64,000 nucleotides of DNA from Bordetella trematum (GCF_900078335.1 NZ_FKBR01000033.1:1-64000), one strand, 5' to 3'. Shown: positions 39,939 through 52,084, counted from the first letter of the stretch. Numbers and translations are program-made. Notes: generated from the letters alone by a model not told the origin.

Positions 39939-41036
39939 ATGAGCCCCGCAACGCAAACCGATCGCGACGATCTGCCTCCGCGGCAACATACCGGCCCCTG
40001 GGCCTGGCTGAAGACGCGCCTGTTCTCGTCGCCGCTGTCCGTTCTGGCCACGGTGCTGCTGGCATGGCTGCTCATCATGCTGGTGCCGGCCCTGGTCGAA
40101 TGGGCCTTCATCCGGGCCGACTTCAGCGCGCCTGACGCCCAGACCTGCCGCGCTTCGGGCGGGGCTTGCTGGGCCTTCATCGTCGAGAAGCATCGCCTGA
40201 TCCTGTTCGGCACCTATCCCTACGACGAGCAATGGCGTCCGCTGATCGCGATGTTCGTGCTGATTGCCGTCATCATCATGAGCGGCATGCGGCGCTTCTG
40301 GCGGCCCGTGCTCATTCTCATCTGGGTGGTGGGCCTGAGCGTGGTGGCGGTGTTGATGTGGGGCGGCGTGCTGGGCCTGACCTATGTCGAGAATGCGCGC
40401 TGGGGCGGCCTGCCGCTGACCCTGATTCTGTCGACCTTCGGCATTGCCTTCGCCTTTCCGTTCGGCGTGTTGCTGGCCCTGGGGCGGCGCTCCGACATGC
40501 CGGCAATCAAGGCGCTGTGCGTGGTCTACATCGAGCTGATCCGTGGCGTGCCGCTGATCAGCCTGCTGTTCATGTCCTCGGTGATGCTGCCGCTCTTTCT
40601 GCCCGAAGGGTTCTCGATCGACAAGCTGCTGCGGGCGCAGATCGCCATCATCATGTTCGCCGCCGCCTACATCGCCGAGACTGTGCGCGGTGGCCTGCAG
40701 GCGATTCCCAAGGGCCAGTACGAGGGCGCCGATTCGCTCGGCCTGAGTTACTGGCAGAAAATGGGCAAGATCGTGCTGCCGCAGGCGCTCAAGATCGTGA
40801 TTCCGCCCCTGGTGAGCATCTTCATCTCCTTGTTCAAGGACACCTCGCTGGTGGTCATCATCGGCATTTTCGACCTGACGCTCGCGGCCAAGGCGGCGCT
40901 GTCGGATGCGGCATGGCGCGGATTCGGCATCGAAGCCTACATCTTCATTTCGCTGATCTACTTCGTCTTCTGCTATTCGATGTCGCGCTACAGCCAGAAC
41001 CTGGAGCGCCGTCTGGCAACCGGCCATCAACGCTAA
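39939..41036 (+). CDS. aapM: Amino acid ABC transporter permease (AapM-like)
   Basis: 365 residues. Several membrane segments, and the EAA-like loop ETVRGGLQAIPKGQYEGADSLGL followed by LPQALKIVIPPLVS. The extended N-terminal half fits AapM/BztC. It begins one base after the aapQ stop, so the two permeases are coupled. Confidence 0.9.
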   Translation: MSPATQTDRDDLPPRQHTGPWAWLKTRLFSSPLSVLATVLLAWLLIMLVPALVEWAFIRADFSAPDAQTCRASGGACWAFIVEKHRLILFGTYPYDEQWRPLIAMFVLIAVIIMSGMRRFWRPVLILIWVVGLSVVAVLMWGGVLGLTYVENARWGGLPLTLILSTFGIAFAFPFGVLLALGRRSDMPAIKALCVVYIELIRGVPLISLLFMSSVMLPLFLPEGFSIDKLLRAQIAIIMFAAAYIAETVRGGLQAIPKGQYEGADSLGLSYWQKMGKIVLPQALKIVIPPLVSIFISLFKDTSLVVIIGIFDLTLAAKAALSDAAWRGFGIEAYIFISLIYFVFCYSMSRYSQNLERRLATGHQR

Positions 41037-41043
41037 GCATGCG

Positions 41044-41065
41044 CCGGCCGCCTGGCGGCGGCCGG
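41044..41065 (+). terminator. Hairpin with T-run between aapM and aapP
   Basis: Nine-base arms CCGGCCGCC / GGCGGCCGG, four-base loop, followed by TGAATTTTT. It looks like a true intrinsic terminator or attenuator even though aapP follows in the same direction 23 bases later. Confidence 0.55.
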
Positions 41066-41087
41066 TGAATTTTTCGGGAGTCTAGGC

Positions 41088-41828
<741 letters not shown>

Positions 41829-41904
41829 GCTTGGGCAAGCGCTGCGTTATGCTACGGGCACCGCCATCCCCGGCGGCTGCCCTTTTTCCTGCCCGGAGAC
41901 TCTG

Positions 41905-42918
41905 ATGCCCCGCTCTTTCGTGTCCGCCACGCGCCGTGCGCTGCTTGGCGGCGCCGTGGCCCTGGCTGCCAGCTGTGCGCTGATGGCGCCCGTAGCCGCC
42001 CAGACCGACTATCCCTCCAAGCCATTGCGTTTCATCGTGCCGTATCCGCCCGGCGGTCCGCTGGACACCATGGCCCGCCTGCTGGCCGAGAAGGTGCGCG
42101 ACTCCCTGGGGCAGCCGGTGGTGGTCGAGAACAAGGCGGGAGCAGGCGGCAACATCGGCGCGGATTTCGTTGCCAAGGCTACGCCGGACGGCTACACCCT
42201 GGTGATGGGCGCGGTGGCGACGCACGCCATCAACCCTTTCCTGTTCGCCAACCTGCCCTTTGATCCGATCCAGGACTTCGAGCCGGTCACCATTGTGGCC
42301 TCGGTGCCCAATGTGCTGGTCATGAACGTTGATTTCGCGCAGCGCCACCGCATCAACAGCCTGGCTGATCTGCTCGACTATGCCAAGAAGCACCCCGGCA
42401 GCCTGAATTACGGCTCGGGTGGCAATGGCAGCGCAGGCCACCTGTCGGGCGAACTGCTCAAAGCCCGCGCCGGCATCGATGCCGTCCACGTGCCCTATCA
42501 GGGCGCCGCACCGGCTCAGCTTGCCCTGCTGGCAGGCCAGTCCGACTTCATGTTCGACAATCTGGCCGCCGCTGCGCCGCTCATCAAGGACGGCAAGGTC
42601 AAGGCGCTGGCGGTGACCACTGCCCAGCGCTCTTCCTTGCTGGCCGATGTGCCGACCGTGCAGGAAGCCGGCGTAAAGGACTTCGACCTGGGCACCTGGT
42701 TCGGCGTCTTCACGACCGGTGGCGCGCCGGCTCCGGTGGTCGAGAAACTCAACCAGGCCTATGCGCAGGCGATGCAGCGGCCCGAGGTGCGTGAGCGTCT
42801 GCTCATCATGGGCTCGGAGCAGGCGCCCATGTCCACCGAGGCGTTCCGCGACTTCGTCAAAACCGAGAAAGACAAGTACCAGGAAATCGTCAAGGCCTCG
42901 GGCGCCAGCCTGAACTGA
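41905..42918 (+). CDS. Bug-type tripartite tricarboxylate transporter substrate-binding protein (second copy)
   Basis: 337 residues. A twin-arginine-like n-region (TRRALLGG) precedes the hydrophobic core, and cleavage is near AAQT. Bug core: KPLRFIVPYPPGGPLDTMARLLAEKV, VVVENKAGAGGNIGADFVAKA. Unlike the protein at 29108 it stands alone with no enzyme genes, and the cargo cannot be guessed. GGAG lies nine bases before the ATG. Confidence 0.9.
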   Translation: MPRSFVSATRRALLGGAVALAASCALMAPVAAQTDYPSKPLRFIVPYPPGGPLDTMARLLAEKVRDSLGQPVVVENKAGAGGNIGADFVAKATPDGYTLVMGAVATHAINPFLFANLPFDPIQDFEPVTIVASVPNVLVMNVDFAQRHRINSLADLLDYAKKHPGSLNYGSGGNGSAGHLSGELLKARAGIDAVHVPYQGAAPAQLALLAGQSDFMFDNLAAAAPLIKDGKVKALAVTTAQRSSLLADVPTVQEAGVKDFDLGTWFGVFTTGGAPAPVVEKLNQAYAQAMQRPEVRERLLIMGSEQAPMSTEAFRDFVKTEKDKYQEIVKASGASLN

Positions 42919-42937
42919 CCCCGCAGGGATCGGCCCG

Positions 42938-43354
42938 ATGTTGCTGTATTCCAGCGTCAGGATGTTGCACATCCTGGCGATCACCACCTGGGTCCTCGGC
43001 CTGTTGCTGCTTTCTTCGACCAATGGTTTCGCCAGCGCCAACCGCCAGCCAGGTTCGCTGGCGGGGCTGGTCAGATGGAACCGCCGCCTGGTGTTGCCCG
43101 CGATGGTGCTGACCTGGGTGTTCGGCCTGGTGATGGCCAAGATGGTGGGCTGGCTGGGCCAGCCCTGGCTGGACGTCAAGATGGGCCTGGTGGCCGTGCT
43201 GACGGTGCTGCAGCTGTGGCAGACCCGTGTACTGGGACGGCTGGCTCGCGACGTCGACTACCGCCCGCCCGGCTGGATGGGTCTGTCGGGGGCGCTGGCC
43301 TTCCTGCTGGCCGTCATGGTCATCATGCTGGCGGTGGTCAAACCTTTCTTCTGA
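42938..43354 (+). CDS. Small integral membrane protein, CopD/HemJ-like
   Basis: 138 residues with four hydrophobic segments (about 5-27, 45-68, 76-96, 110-134). MLHILAITTWVLGLL near the start and WLDVKMGLVAVL in the third segment resemble HemJ (protoporphyrinogen oxidase) and CopD membrane proteins. The typical second heme-ligand histidine in the third segment appears replaced, so HemJ activity is doubtful. It lies 19 bases after the Bug gene and may be cotranscribed. Confidence 0.6.
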   Translation: MLLYSSVRMLHILAITTWVLGLLLLSSTNGFASANRQPGSLAGLVRWNRRLVLPAMVLTWVFGLVMAKMVGWLGQPWLDVKMGLVAVLTVLQLWQTRVLGRLARDVDYRPPGWMGLSGALAFLLAVMVIMLAVVKPFF

Positions 43355-43366
43355 GGGCGGCCGGCG

Positions 43367-44875
43367 TCAGGGTTGCGGGCGGTTCCAGCCGCGCGACAGG
43401 GCCACCGCCTGCTGCCAGCGCGCCAGGCGCGCCTGACGTTGCGCCTCGGGCCATTGCGGCTCGAACACCTGCTCGACTTCCCATTGGCTGGCGAATTCGT
43501 CCAGCTCGCTCCAGAAACCCACCGCCAGACCGGCCAGACCGGCCGCGCCGCGCGCGGTCGACTCAGCCACACGCGGGCGGACCACCGGCACGCCCAGCAG
43601 ATCGGCCTGCATCTGCATCAGCAGGTCGTTGCGTGCGGCGCCGCCATCGACGCGCAGCTGCGACAGCGCGATGCCGCTGTCGGCATTCATGCAGGCCAGC
43701 AGCTCGGCGCTTTGGAGGGCAATCGATTCCAGGGTGGCGCGGGCAATGTGCGCCCGGGTGGTGCCCCGGGTCATGCCCACCAGGGTGCCACGGGCGTAAG
43801 GATCCCAGTAGGGCGCGCCCAGCCCGGCAAAGGCGGGCACCAGGAAGACATCGTCGGTATCGGCCACGCTGGCGGCGAGCGCTTCCACGTCGGCCGAGCG
43901 CTGGATGATGCCCAGGCCGTCGCGCAGCCACTGCACGGCTGCGCCGGCCATGAATACGCCGCCTTCCAGCATGTAGGTGGCGCCGGCGCCGGGCAGGGTC
44001 CAGCCCATGGTGGCCAGCAGCTGGTTGTGCGAAGGCACCGGAGCGTTGCCGACGTTCATCAGCATGAAGCACCCTGTGCCATAGGTGTTCTTGGCCATGC
44101 CGGGCGTGAAGCAGGCCTGCCCGAAGGTGGCGGCCTGCTGGTCGCCGGCCACGCCGGCGATGGGCACCGGCCCGCCCAGGCAGTCGGCGATGCTGTGGCC
44201 CACCACGGCGCTGCTGGGAGCGATGCCGGGCAGCACCGAACGCGGGATGTTCAGCAGGGCCAGGATGTCGTCGTTCCAGTCCTGCGTGTGCAGATCGTAC
44301 ATCAGGGTGCGCGAGGCATTGCTGGGGTCGGTGCTGTGTACCGCGCCGCCGGTGAGCTGCCAGACCAGCCAGGTGTCTACCGTGCCGAAGGCCAGTTCGC
44401 CGCGTTCGGCAGCCTCGCGCGCGCCGGGGGTGTGCTCCAGCAGCCAGGCCAGCTTGGTCCCGGAGAAGTAGGCGTCCAGCACCAGGCCGGTGCGCTGCTG
44501 CAGCCAGTCGGCATGGCCGTCGGCGCGCAATTGTTCGCACAGGGCGGCAGTGCGCCGGTCCTGCCAGACGATGGCGCGCGCCAGCGGCCGGCCTGTGGCG
44601 CGCTCCCACAGCAGGGTGGTTTCACGTTGGTTGGTAATGCCGATGGCGGCCAGGTCGGCGGCGTAGATGCCGGCATTGCGCAGCGCCTCGCGTGCGACTT
44701 CGAGCTGGCTGTGCCAGATGTCCATGGGGTCGTGCTCGACCCAGCCGGGCTGCGGATAGTACTGATGGAACTCGCGCTGGCCTATGCCGCGCACCGCCCC
44801 GCCACGGTCAAAAACGATGGCTCGCGAACTCGTGGTTCCCTGGTCCAGGGCCAGGACATAGTCATTTGTCGTCAT
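43367..44875 (-). CDS. glpK: Glycerol kinase
   Basis: 502 residues from ATG 44875. FGGY-kinase signatures: [15 protein letters not shown] (phosphate-1), [37 protein letters not shown] and [15 protein letters not shown]. It makes glycerol 3-phosphate from glycerol and ATP. The start lies inside the end of the upstream MFS gene (14-base overlap), so the two are translationally coupled, an unusual partner for glpK. Confidence 0.95.
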   Translation of the reverse strand: MTTNDYVLALDQGTTSSRAIVFDRGGAVRGIGQREFHQYYPQPGWVEHDPMDIWHSQLEVAREALRNAGIYAADLAAIGITNQRETTLLWERATGRPLARAIVWQDRRTAALCEQLRADGHADWLQQRTGLVLDAYFSGTKLAWLLEHTPGAREAAERGELAFGTVDTWLVWQLTGGAVHSTDPSNASRTLMYDLHTQDWNDDILALLNIPRSVLPGIAPSSAVVGHSIADCLGGPVPIAGVAGDQQAATFGQACFTPGMAKNTYGTGCFMLMNVGNAPVPSHNQLLATMGWTLPGAGATYMLEGGVFMAGAAVQWLRDGLGIIQRSADVEALAASVADTDDVFLVPAFAGLGAPYWDPYARGTLVGMTRGTTRAHIARATLESIALQSAELLACMNADSGIALSQLRVDGGAARNDLLMQMQADLLGVPVVRPRVAESTARGAAGLAGLAVGFWSELDEFASQWEVEQVFEPQWPEAQRQARLARWQQAVALSRGWNRPQP

Positions 44876-46319
44876 TCTGGGCCTTGTTGCGGTTGAGCTG
44901 CTCGCCCGCGTCTGGCGCCAGGCGGCGGAAAGACAAAGTGGACAGCGCGCACAGCACACCGATGACGACAAATGCCACGATGACGTCCGGGACTTCGAGG
45001 TGGGTGTCGCCCCGGGCCATCATACTCAGGTTCAGGCTGATGGCGGCGGTCCCGACGCCCAGGCTGATGCCTAGTTGCTGGGCCATGGCCGAGAAGCTGC
45101 TGGCGCTGCTCATGCGCTCCGGCGGGATGTCGGCATAGGCCAGCGTGTTGACCCCGGTAAATTGCAGGGAACGGAAGAAGCCGCCCACCAGCAGGATCAG
45201 GATCATCAGCCAGACGGGTGTCTGCGCGGTGAAAAAGGCGCAACAGGCCACGAATACGCCAGTCAGCACGGCGTTGACGGTCAGTACGCGACGAAATCCG
45301 AAGCGTTGGACGATCGGCGTGGCGACGAACTTCATCAGCAGGGCGCCGGCGGCACTGGCGAAAGTGATCAGGCCGGCCGAGAACGGCGACAGCCCGAAAC
45401 CCACCTGCAGCAGCATGGCCAGCAGAAAGGGCACCGCGCCCACGGCGAAGCGGCACAGATTGCCGCCCAGGGTGGAAATGGCAAAAGTCGGGATACGCAG
45501 CAGCGACAGATCCAGGATGGGGTGCGCGGCGCGTCGGGCGTGCCACAGGTAGAACAGGCCGCAAAGCAGGCCGCCGCCCAGCAGCGAGGCCAGCATCAGC
45601 GGTTCGAGCAGGCCGTGCCCCAGCGCTTCGAAGCCGCTGACCAGGGCTGCCAGGCAGATGCCGCTCAGGATGAACCCCAGGGTATCCAGGCGGGGGGTGT
45701 TCTCCAGGCGGATTTCCTCGATGAAGCGCAGCACCAGGAAAATCCCGATGATCCCGATGGGCACGTTGATCAGGAAGATCCAGTGCCATGACATATAGGT
45801 GACCATGAAGCCGCCCAGCGGCGGACCGATGACCGGGCCCATCAGTGCGGGGATGGAAAGAAAGGACATGGCCTTGAGCAGGCCTTCCTTGGGCACCGTG
45901 CGCAACAGGATCACCCGTCCGACCGGCACCATCATGGCGCCGGCCATGCCCTGCACGATGCGGGCCAGCACCAGTTGGGAAAGGTTCTGAGACAGGGCGC
46001 AGGCGACCGAACTCAAGGAGAACAGTCCGATTGCGATGATGAATACGCGCCGCGCGCCGAAACGGTCTGCGGCCCAGCCACTGACCGGCACGAAGACCGC
46101 GACCGCCAGCAGATAGGAGGTGATCGCCACATTCAGGCGCACCGGGGTCGAGCCTAGCGCGGCCGCCATGGCGGGCAGCGCCGTGGCCACGACGGTGGCG
46201 TCCAGCATCTGCATGAACAGGGCGCAGCCCACAATGAAGGGGATCATGCGCGCTGCCCGGGCAGCCTTGCGATCAGTGGCGGAAAGGGATGCGGCGGCTG
46301 AGGCAGGTTCTGCGGACAT
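44862..46319 (-). CDS. MFS multidrug exporter, DHA2 (EmrB/QacA) family, 14 membrane segments
   Basis: 485 residues. [19 protein letters not shown] (DHA2 motif D1), [17 protein letters not shown] (motif A) and [14 protein letters not shown] are present, and the hydrophobic pattern gives about 14 segments. No EmrA-like adaptor gene is adjacent. It is upstream of glpK with overlap. Substrates unknown, drug efflux likely. Confidence 0.88.
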   Translation of the reverse strand: MSAEPASAAASLSATDRKAARAARMIPFIVGCALFMQMLDATVVATALPAMAAALGSTPVRLNVAITSYLLAVAVFVPVSGWAADRFGARRVFIIAIGLFSLSSVACALSQNLSQLVLARIVQGMAGAMMVPVGRVILLRTVPKEGLLKAMSFLSIPALMGPVIGPPLGGFMVTYMSWHWIFLINVPIGIIGIFLVLRFIEEIRLENTPRLDTLGFILSGICLAALVSGFEALGHGLLEPLMLASLLGGGLLCGLFYLWHARRAAHPILDLSLLRIPTFAISTLGGNLCRFAVGAVPFLLAMLLQVGFGLSPFSAGLITFASAAGALLMKFVATPIVQRFGFRRVLTVNAVLTGVFVACCAFFTAQTPVWLMILILLVGGFFRSLQFTGVNTLAYADIPPERMSSASSFSAMAQQLGISLGVGTAAISLNLSMMARGDTHLEVPDVIVAFVVIGVLCALSTLSFRRLAPDAGEQLNRNKAQNDDK

Positions 46320-46434
46320 GAGGGGGGCGGCAGCTGGGGAGGCCCGCTCGATTGTAACCTCGTCCGAGACCGGCAGCAGCGCGGGCTACAGTACACTATG
46401 GGCCATTCCGCCAACCTTCTTGCCTGCTTGCGCC

Positions 46435-46623
46435 ATGGCCAACAATTACGAATCCGAGATCACCAAGTTTCTGAAGGAATACAAGGCCGACCATCCCGGC
46501 ACCGAGGAGCGTCAGCGCGAAGGCCGCGCCCGCCTCTGGGACAAGGCCCAGGACACCGAACTGCAGGAGGGTTTCCGCGCAGCTCGCGTCCCGCAGAAAC
46601 CGTACGTCTACCAGGCAGACTGA
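46435..46623 (+). CDS. DUF3460 family small protein
   Basis: 62 residues, highly charged (MANNYESEITKFLKEYK, then RARLWDK). This short protein is widespread in betaproteobacteria, and the neighbourhood next to scpA-panC is common. A longer open frame upstream (from 46120) overlaps the MFS gene on the other strand. Function unknown. Confidence 0.75.
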   Translation: MANNYESEITKFLKEYKADHPGTEERQREGRARLWDKAQDTELQEGFRAARVPQKPYVYQAD

Positions 46624-46645
46624 TCCCTGGCAGCGGCGGGTTCGC

Positions 46646-48408
<1,763 letters not shown>

Positions 48409-48486
48409 CGCACGCGGCAATGTCGCAAAAGCGGTCTGGCCTCGGAATGATCAGATGGCCGGCCCGCAGCGGGGCTGCGAGACTGG

Positions 48487-48507
48487 GTTGCAATACTGGA
48501 TTGCAAC
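48487..48507. promoter_or_regulatory. Perfect inverted repeat before the small LuxR-type gene
   Basis: GTTGCAAT (48487-48494), five-base spacer, ATTGCAAC (48500-48507), ending nine bases before the ATG at 48517. Its place at the translation start and its symmetry suggest an operator, perhaps for autoregulation, or an mRNA hairpin covering the ribosome site. Confidence 0.5.
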
Positions 48508-48516
48508 TTTGTCGAT

Positions 48517-48888
48517 ATGCGCCCCTCTCCCACTCCTCTTGTCTTTCTGCACACCGCCTGCCGGGGCGGCCTCACACCGCGTGAGCGCGAGGTCCTGGAT
48601 TATCTGGCCCGTGGCCGGGCCAACAAGGTCATCGCCATAGAGCTGGGCATTTCCATGCGTACCGTGGAGGCCCACCGGGCGCGGGTGTTTCGCAAACTGG
48701 GCGTGCGCAACGCCCTTGAACTGCTGTGCCATATGTGCCCCCACCGGCTCGCCAGCCTGGCCGAGCCGGCGCCGGGCGAGCCCGGCGCGCCTGCCGCGGG
48801 GGCAGGCTGCGATACGCTCAGCGGCTGCAGCGCAGGTCCGGCGAGTCTTTCAGTTCGGCGATCGGATCCAGATCCGGCTGGCGAGTGA
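48517..48888 (+). CDS. Small stand-alone LuxR/FixJ-type helix-turn-helix protein
   Basis: 123 residues. The LuxR-type HTH fills 19-70 ([33 protein letters not shown]). There is no receiver or autoinducer domain, only 18 residues before the HTH, so it resembles the C-terminal half of a FixJ response regulator. The last 40 residues are Gly/Pro/Ala-rich and overlap the lipoprotein gene on the other strand by 71 bases, so they may be non-essential. The perfect inverted repeat upstream supports self-regulation. Function unknown. Confidence 0.7.
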   Translation: MRPSPTPLVFLHTACRGGLTPREREVLDYLARGRANKVIAIELGISMRTVEAHRARVFRKLGVRNALELLCHMCPHRLASLAEPAPGEPGAPAAGAGCDTLSGCSAGPASLSVRRSDPDPAGE

Positions 48889-49549
48889 GGGTGTAGTTCA
48901 GGTTGGGCGTGCGGCCATTGACCGAGCGCACGCGCAGCGTGTTGTTCTGGGGCATCGCCAGGTCGGCGCGCAGATTGCCCTGCCTGTCCAGCAGCAGCAC
49001 GCGCGGCGGGCGCTCTGGCAGCACGTCCCAGCAGCCTTGTTCGTAAGTGGGGGTGTCCGCCTTGGGGTGGCCGTCCAGGTAGGCGATACGGGCGCGCCAT
49101 TGGGCATTGGGCGCCAGCGTCAGGGTAATGCGCTGGGCGTCGCAGTTCAGCTCGGGCGTCAGGCAAGGCAGGGTGCCCTGGAAGGTCTGGGCCTGCGGGA
49201 TCAGGGCCTTGGGACCGGGCGGCGGCGTCGGCGCCGGGTCGGCCACGGTGGCCCCGGCCTCGGGCGGCGCCACGCCTTCGTTGTTGGTGCTGGTGGGGCT
49301 GGAGACCGCCGCCGAGCCTCCGGGCTGGCGCGGCTTGAGCGCGATCTGCACCTGCGAGGGCGCATGCAGCACGCTGCGGTGGCCGGCGCCTTGCGCCTGC
49401 GATTGGGCATCGGTAAGCGTGCTTTCGCCGGGCGGGTTGTAGTAACCCTCGCTGCGCTGCTGGGCACAGCCGGCCATGAAAAGCGCCGTCACGACCGTGC
49501 CGGTCAGCAGGGCGGGGCGAAGGCGGGGGGCAAACACTGGGGCTGGCAT
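48818..49549 (-). CDS. Putative lipoprotein with NlpE-like domain
   Basis: 243 residues. Lipobox LFMAGC (lipidated Cys28) after a hydrophobic segment, then a Pro/Ser/Gly-rich linker (about 30-120), then a globular C-terminus. [23 protein letters not shown] resembles the NlpE start (YxGxLPCADCxGIxTxLTL), but the CxxC spacing is lost. The remainder has beta character ([12 protein letters not shown]). NlpE senses envelope stress in enterobacteria; that role here is inference. Probably anchored to the outer or inner membrane facing the periplasm. Confidence 0.6.
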   Translation of the reverse strand: MPAPVFAPRLRPALLTGTVVTALFMAGCAQQRSEGYYNPPGESTLTDAQSQAQGAGHRSVLHAPSQVQIALKPRQPGGSAAVSSPTSTNNEGVAPPEAGATVADPAPTPPPGPKALIPQAQTFQGTLPCLTPELNCDAQRITLTLAPNAQWRARIAYLDGHPKADTPTYEQGCWDVLPERPPRVLLLDRQGNLRADLAMPQNNTLRVRSVNGRTPNLNYTLTRQPDLDPIAELKDSPDLRCSR

Positions 49550-49685
49550 GGCGGCGTGTCCGAGTTAGGTTGATCTGTCATGATTTTACGCACGATTACC
49601 AGGAACCGGTATCGTGGCGGCGGCGAGGGGTGCCGCAGCCATATGCCGTGTCTGCCTGTCCGTTGATCCCGGAGCGTTTTGCACC

Positions 49686-50444
49686 ATGCTGCCTGCCGCT
49701 ATTCCCCTCGTTGCGCTGGCTTTGCTGGCCGGCTTTTCGCTGGGCGGGTTGTTGGCGCTCTGGAGTCATTGCGTGCCCGCGGTGCTGCGGCGACGCTGGC
49801 GCGGGCAGGAAGCGGCGCGGGTGGCGCCGGCAGCGCGCCCGGCGGGTTGGCCGCGCGCCTGCCCGGGCATCGGGTGGCGGCTGACGTCGCGACGGCTGCG
49901 CCGCCGGGCCGGCTGGACTACGCCCTGGCCCGAACTGTTGCTCGCGGCGCTGTTCGGCGGTTGCCTGTGGCGCTACGGGATGGGCTGGCTGGCCTGGGCT
50001 GCCATGGCGTATTGCCTGGCGCTGGCCCTGATGGCCTGGATAGACTGGCGCAGCTATCTGTTGCCGGACATGCTGACCCTGCCGCTGATGTGGGCTGGCC
50101 TGCTGGTCAATCTGGGTGGTGCATTTGCGCCGCCTATCCATGCCCTGGCGGGGCTTGTGGTGGGTTATGGTTTTCTGTGGCTGTTTTTCCAGGCCTTTCG
50201 ACGCATCACGGGTCGCGAGGGCATGGGTCAGGGCGACTTCAAGCTGATGGCCGCGCTGGGCGCCTGGCTGGGCGTGGAGATGCTGTTGCCGGTCCTGTTG
50301 CTGTCCAGCCTGCTCGGGGTGGCGGTGGGGGTGTGGGATCGCGTGCGCCGCGGCCACGACAGGCCGCAGCCGTTTGCACCCTGTCTTGCCCTGGCCGGTG
50401 TGTGCGTATTGTGGTGGCGGCCTGACGGGCTGGCATGGTTTTGA
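49686..50444 (+). CDS. pilD: Type IV prepilin peptidase (PilD-like) lacking the CxxC motifs
   Basis: 252 residues from ATG 49686; a frame from 49614 adds residues with no family character. The two catalytic aspartates are Asp120 (WIDWRSYLLPD) and Asp184 in the GxGD motif GQGDFK. The N-terminal cytoplasmic domain is short and has no CxxC pairs, unlike PilD in Pseudomonas. It cleaves and may methylate prepilins. It precedes coaE and zapD as in many proteobacteria, but pilB and pilC are not upstream. Confidence 0.85.
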   Translation: MLPAAIPLVALALLAGFSLGGLLALWSHCVPAVLRRRWRGQEAARVAPAARPAGWPRACPGIGWRLTSRRLRRRAGWTTPWPELLLAALFGGCLWRYGMGWLAWAAMAYCLALALMAWIDWRSYLLPDMLTLPLMWAGLLVNLGGAFAPPIHALAGLVVGYGFLWLFFQAFRRITGREGMGQGDFKLMAALGAWLGVEMLLPVLLLSSLLGVAVGVWDRVRRGHDRPQPFAPCLALAGVCVLWWRPDGLAWF

Positions 50445-50454
50445 TGAGGCAAGC

Positions 50455-51096
50455 ATGTTGAAAATAGGTTTGACCGGCGGTATCGGCTCGGGCAAGACCT
50501 GGGTGGCCGACAGGTTGGCGGAGTGGGGCGCGTCGGTCATCGACACGGACGCCATTGCGCATGCGCTGACCCAGCCCGGGGGGCTGGCGATGCCCGCCAT
50601 CGCAGAGGCATTCGGCGCGCAGGCCTTGCGTGCCGATGGCGCCATGGATCGCGACTGGATGCGCGCGCATGTCTTTCTCGAACCGGCCGCGCGCACGCGT
50701 CTCGAAGGCATTCTGCATCCCCTGATCGGCGAGCAGACGCGCCTGGCGGTGGCCGGCGCGCAGGGGTGCTATCTGGTGTTCGTCGTGCCCTTGCTGGTAG
50801 AGTCGGGGCGTTGGCGCAAGCAGGTCGATCGCATCTGCGTCGTCGATTGCGACCCGGAAACCCAGGTCGCCCGCGTGCAGCAACGCAGCGGGCTGACGGA
50901 GGCCGTCATCAGGCGTATCATGGCAGCACAGGCCGCGCGAGCGACCCGTCTGGCAGCCGCCGATGATGTCATCGTCAACGATGGCAACACCACGACGGAT
51001 ACCCTGCTGGCGCGGACCCGACATCTGCATACGCGTTATCTGTCCATGGCTAGCGGACAGGGACGGCCGCAGGAACCGGCGGCCGGCCATTCTTGA
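50455..51096 (+). CDS. coaE: Dephospho-CoA kinase
   Basis: 213 residues. P-loop GGIGSGKT (8-15), IDTDAIAHAL, HPLIGEQTRLA and VPLLVESGRWR. It carries out the last step of CoA synthesis. Ten bases separate it from pilD. The start is ATG 50455; an upstream in-frame extension overlaps pilD. Confidence 0.94.
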   Translation: MLKIGLTGGIGSGKTWVADRLAEWGASVIDTDAIAHALTQPGGLAMPAIAEAFGAQALRADGAMDRDWMRAHVFLEPAARTRLEGILHPLIGEQTRLAVAGAQGCYLVFVVPLLVESGRWRKQVDRICVVDCDPETQVARVQQRSGLTEAVIRRIMAAQAARATRLAAADDVIVNDGNTTTDTLLARTRHLHTRYLSMASGQGRPQEPAAGHS

Positions 51097-51143
51097 CCAC
51101 AACCCCGGCCTGCCGGCCGATCTCAGACGGGCTTGTTGCCAGC

Positions 51144-51896
51144 GTGACTCTTTACGAATATCCCTTCAACGAACGTATCCGGGCCTATCTGCGGCTGGAG
51201 TATCTCTTTGACCGCCTGGTGTTTTTCTCCGGCGCAGGAGACCACCGCCTGCATCAGGTGGCGATGACGACGTTGTTCGATATTCTGGACATTTGCGAGC
51301 GCACCGACATGAAAGGCGCGGTGCTTCAGGATCTTGAGCGCCAGCGTCTGGCGCTTGGCGGATTGCGCGATCATCCCGGTGTGGCCCAGGACGCCCTCGA
51401 GTCCATGCTCCAGGAACTGGAGCGCGTGTTTGCGGCCTTGTCGGTCGTCGGCAAGACGGGGCAGGTGCTGCGCGAGAACGAATGGCTCGGCAGCCTGCGG
51501 GGTCGCTTCAGCGTGCCGGGCGGCGCCACCCAGATGGACATGCCTTCCTATCACGCCTGGCAGAACCGCCCCGAAGCCCAGCGGCTGGCAGATCTGAGAA
51601 GCTGGATCCAGCCTTTTCAGGCGCTGCAGGATGGCCTGACGCTGGTGCTGCGCCTGTTGCGCGGCGCCGGTCATCGCACCGAGGCCTTGGCCGAGGCCGG
51701 CGCCTACCAGCAGATGCTGGGCGGCAAGGTCTATCAGCTGTTGCGCGTCTGGGTTGACCCGGAACCCGGCTGTTTTCCCGAGATCAGCGCCAACAAGTAC
51801 ATGGTGTGGATTCGTTTCTCCGCACAGAGCGGCGAACTCAAGCCGCAGCAGATCTGCCGCAATGTCGGGTTCGAGATGGCCTTGTGTGCGGCCTGA
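51144..51896 (+). CDS. zapD: Cell division protein ZapD
   Basis: 250 residues from GTG 51144. YEYPFNERIRAYLRLEYLFDRL is the N-terminal signature (YEYPFNERIR quoted), and LPxYHxW-type MPSYHAWQ and VRFS-type segments follow. ZapD bundles FtsZ filaments at the divisome. An earlier TTG (51093) overlaps the coaE stop and would add 17 residues of no family character, but translational coupling from it cannot be excluded. No yacG is visible after it. Confidence 0.88.
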   Translation: MTLYEYPFNERIRAYLRLEYLFDRLVFFSGAGDHRLHQVAMTTLFDILDICERTDMKGAVLQDLERQRLALGGLRDHPGVAQDALESMLQELERVFAALSVVGKTGQVLRENEWLGSLRGRFSVPGGATQMDMPSYHAWQNRPEAQRLADLRSWIQPFQALQDGLTLVLRLLRGAGHRTEALAEAGAYQQMLGGKVYQLLRVWVDPEPGCFPEISANKYMVWIRFSAQSGELKPQQICRNVGFEMALCAA

Positions 51897-51912
51897 GGCG
51901 GCTGGCCGGCGC

Positions 51913-51926
51913 GCCCCGCACGGGGC
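51913..51926 (+). terminator. Possible short hairpin after zapD
   Basis: GCCCC / GGGGC with a four-base loop, 17 bases after the zapD stop. No T-run. It lies between zapD and the efflux operon 160 bases on, where a terminator would be expected; support is weak. Confidence 0.3.
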
Positions 51927-52084
51927 AATAGCAGCGTTCCAAATATAGGGACGCATTAAAACGCTTCATACCTGTTGCGCTCCATTTCAGAAGCCGGCAA
52001 GAACCCTGCCGCAAGGAAGCGGTCTGAGGGAGAATAGCTGCTCCCTGTCCCTTCTTTCTCCACGGGCTTTCGTGGTTGCGCCCC

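Noticed and set aside
37547..40213. An 888-codon leftward open frame opposite aapJ, aapQ and the start of aapM
   Set aside because: Antisense composition; no start context or motif.
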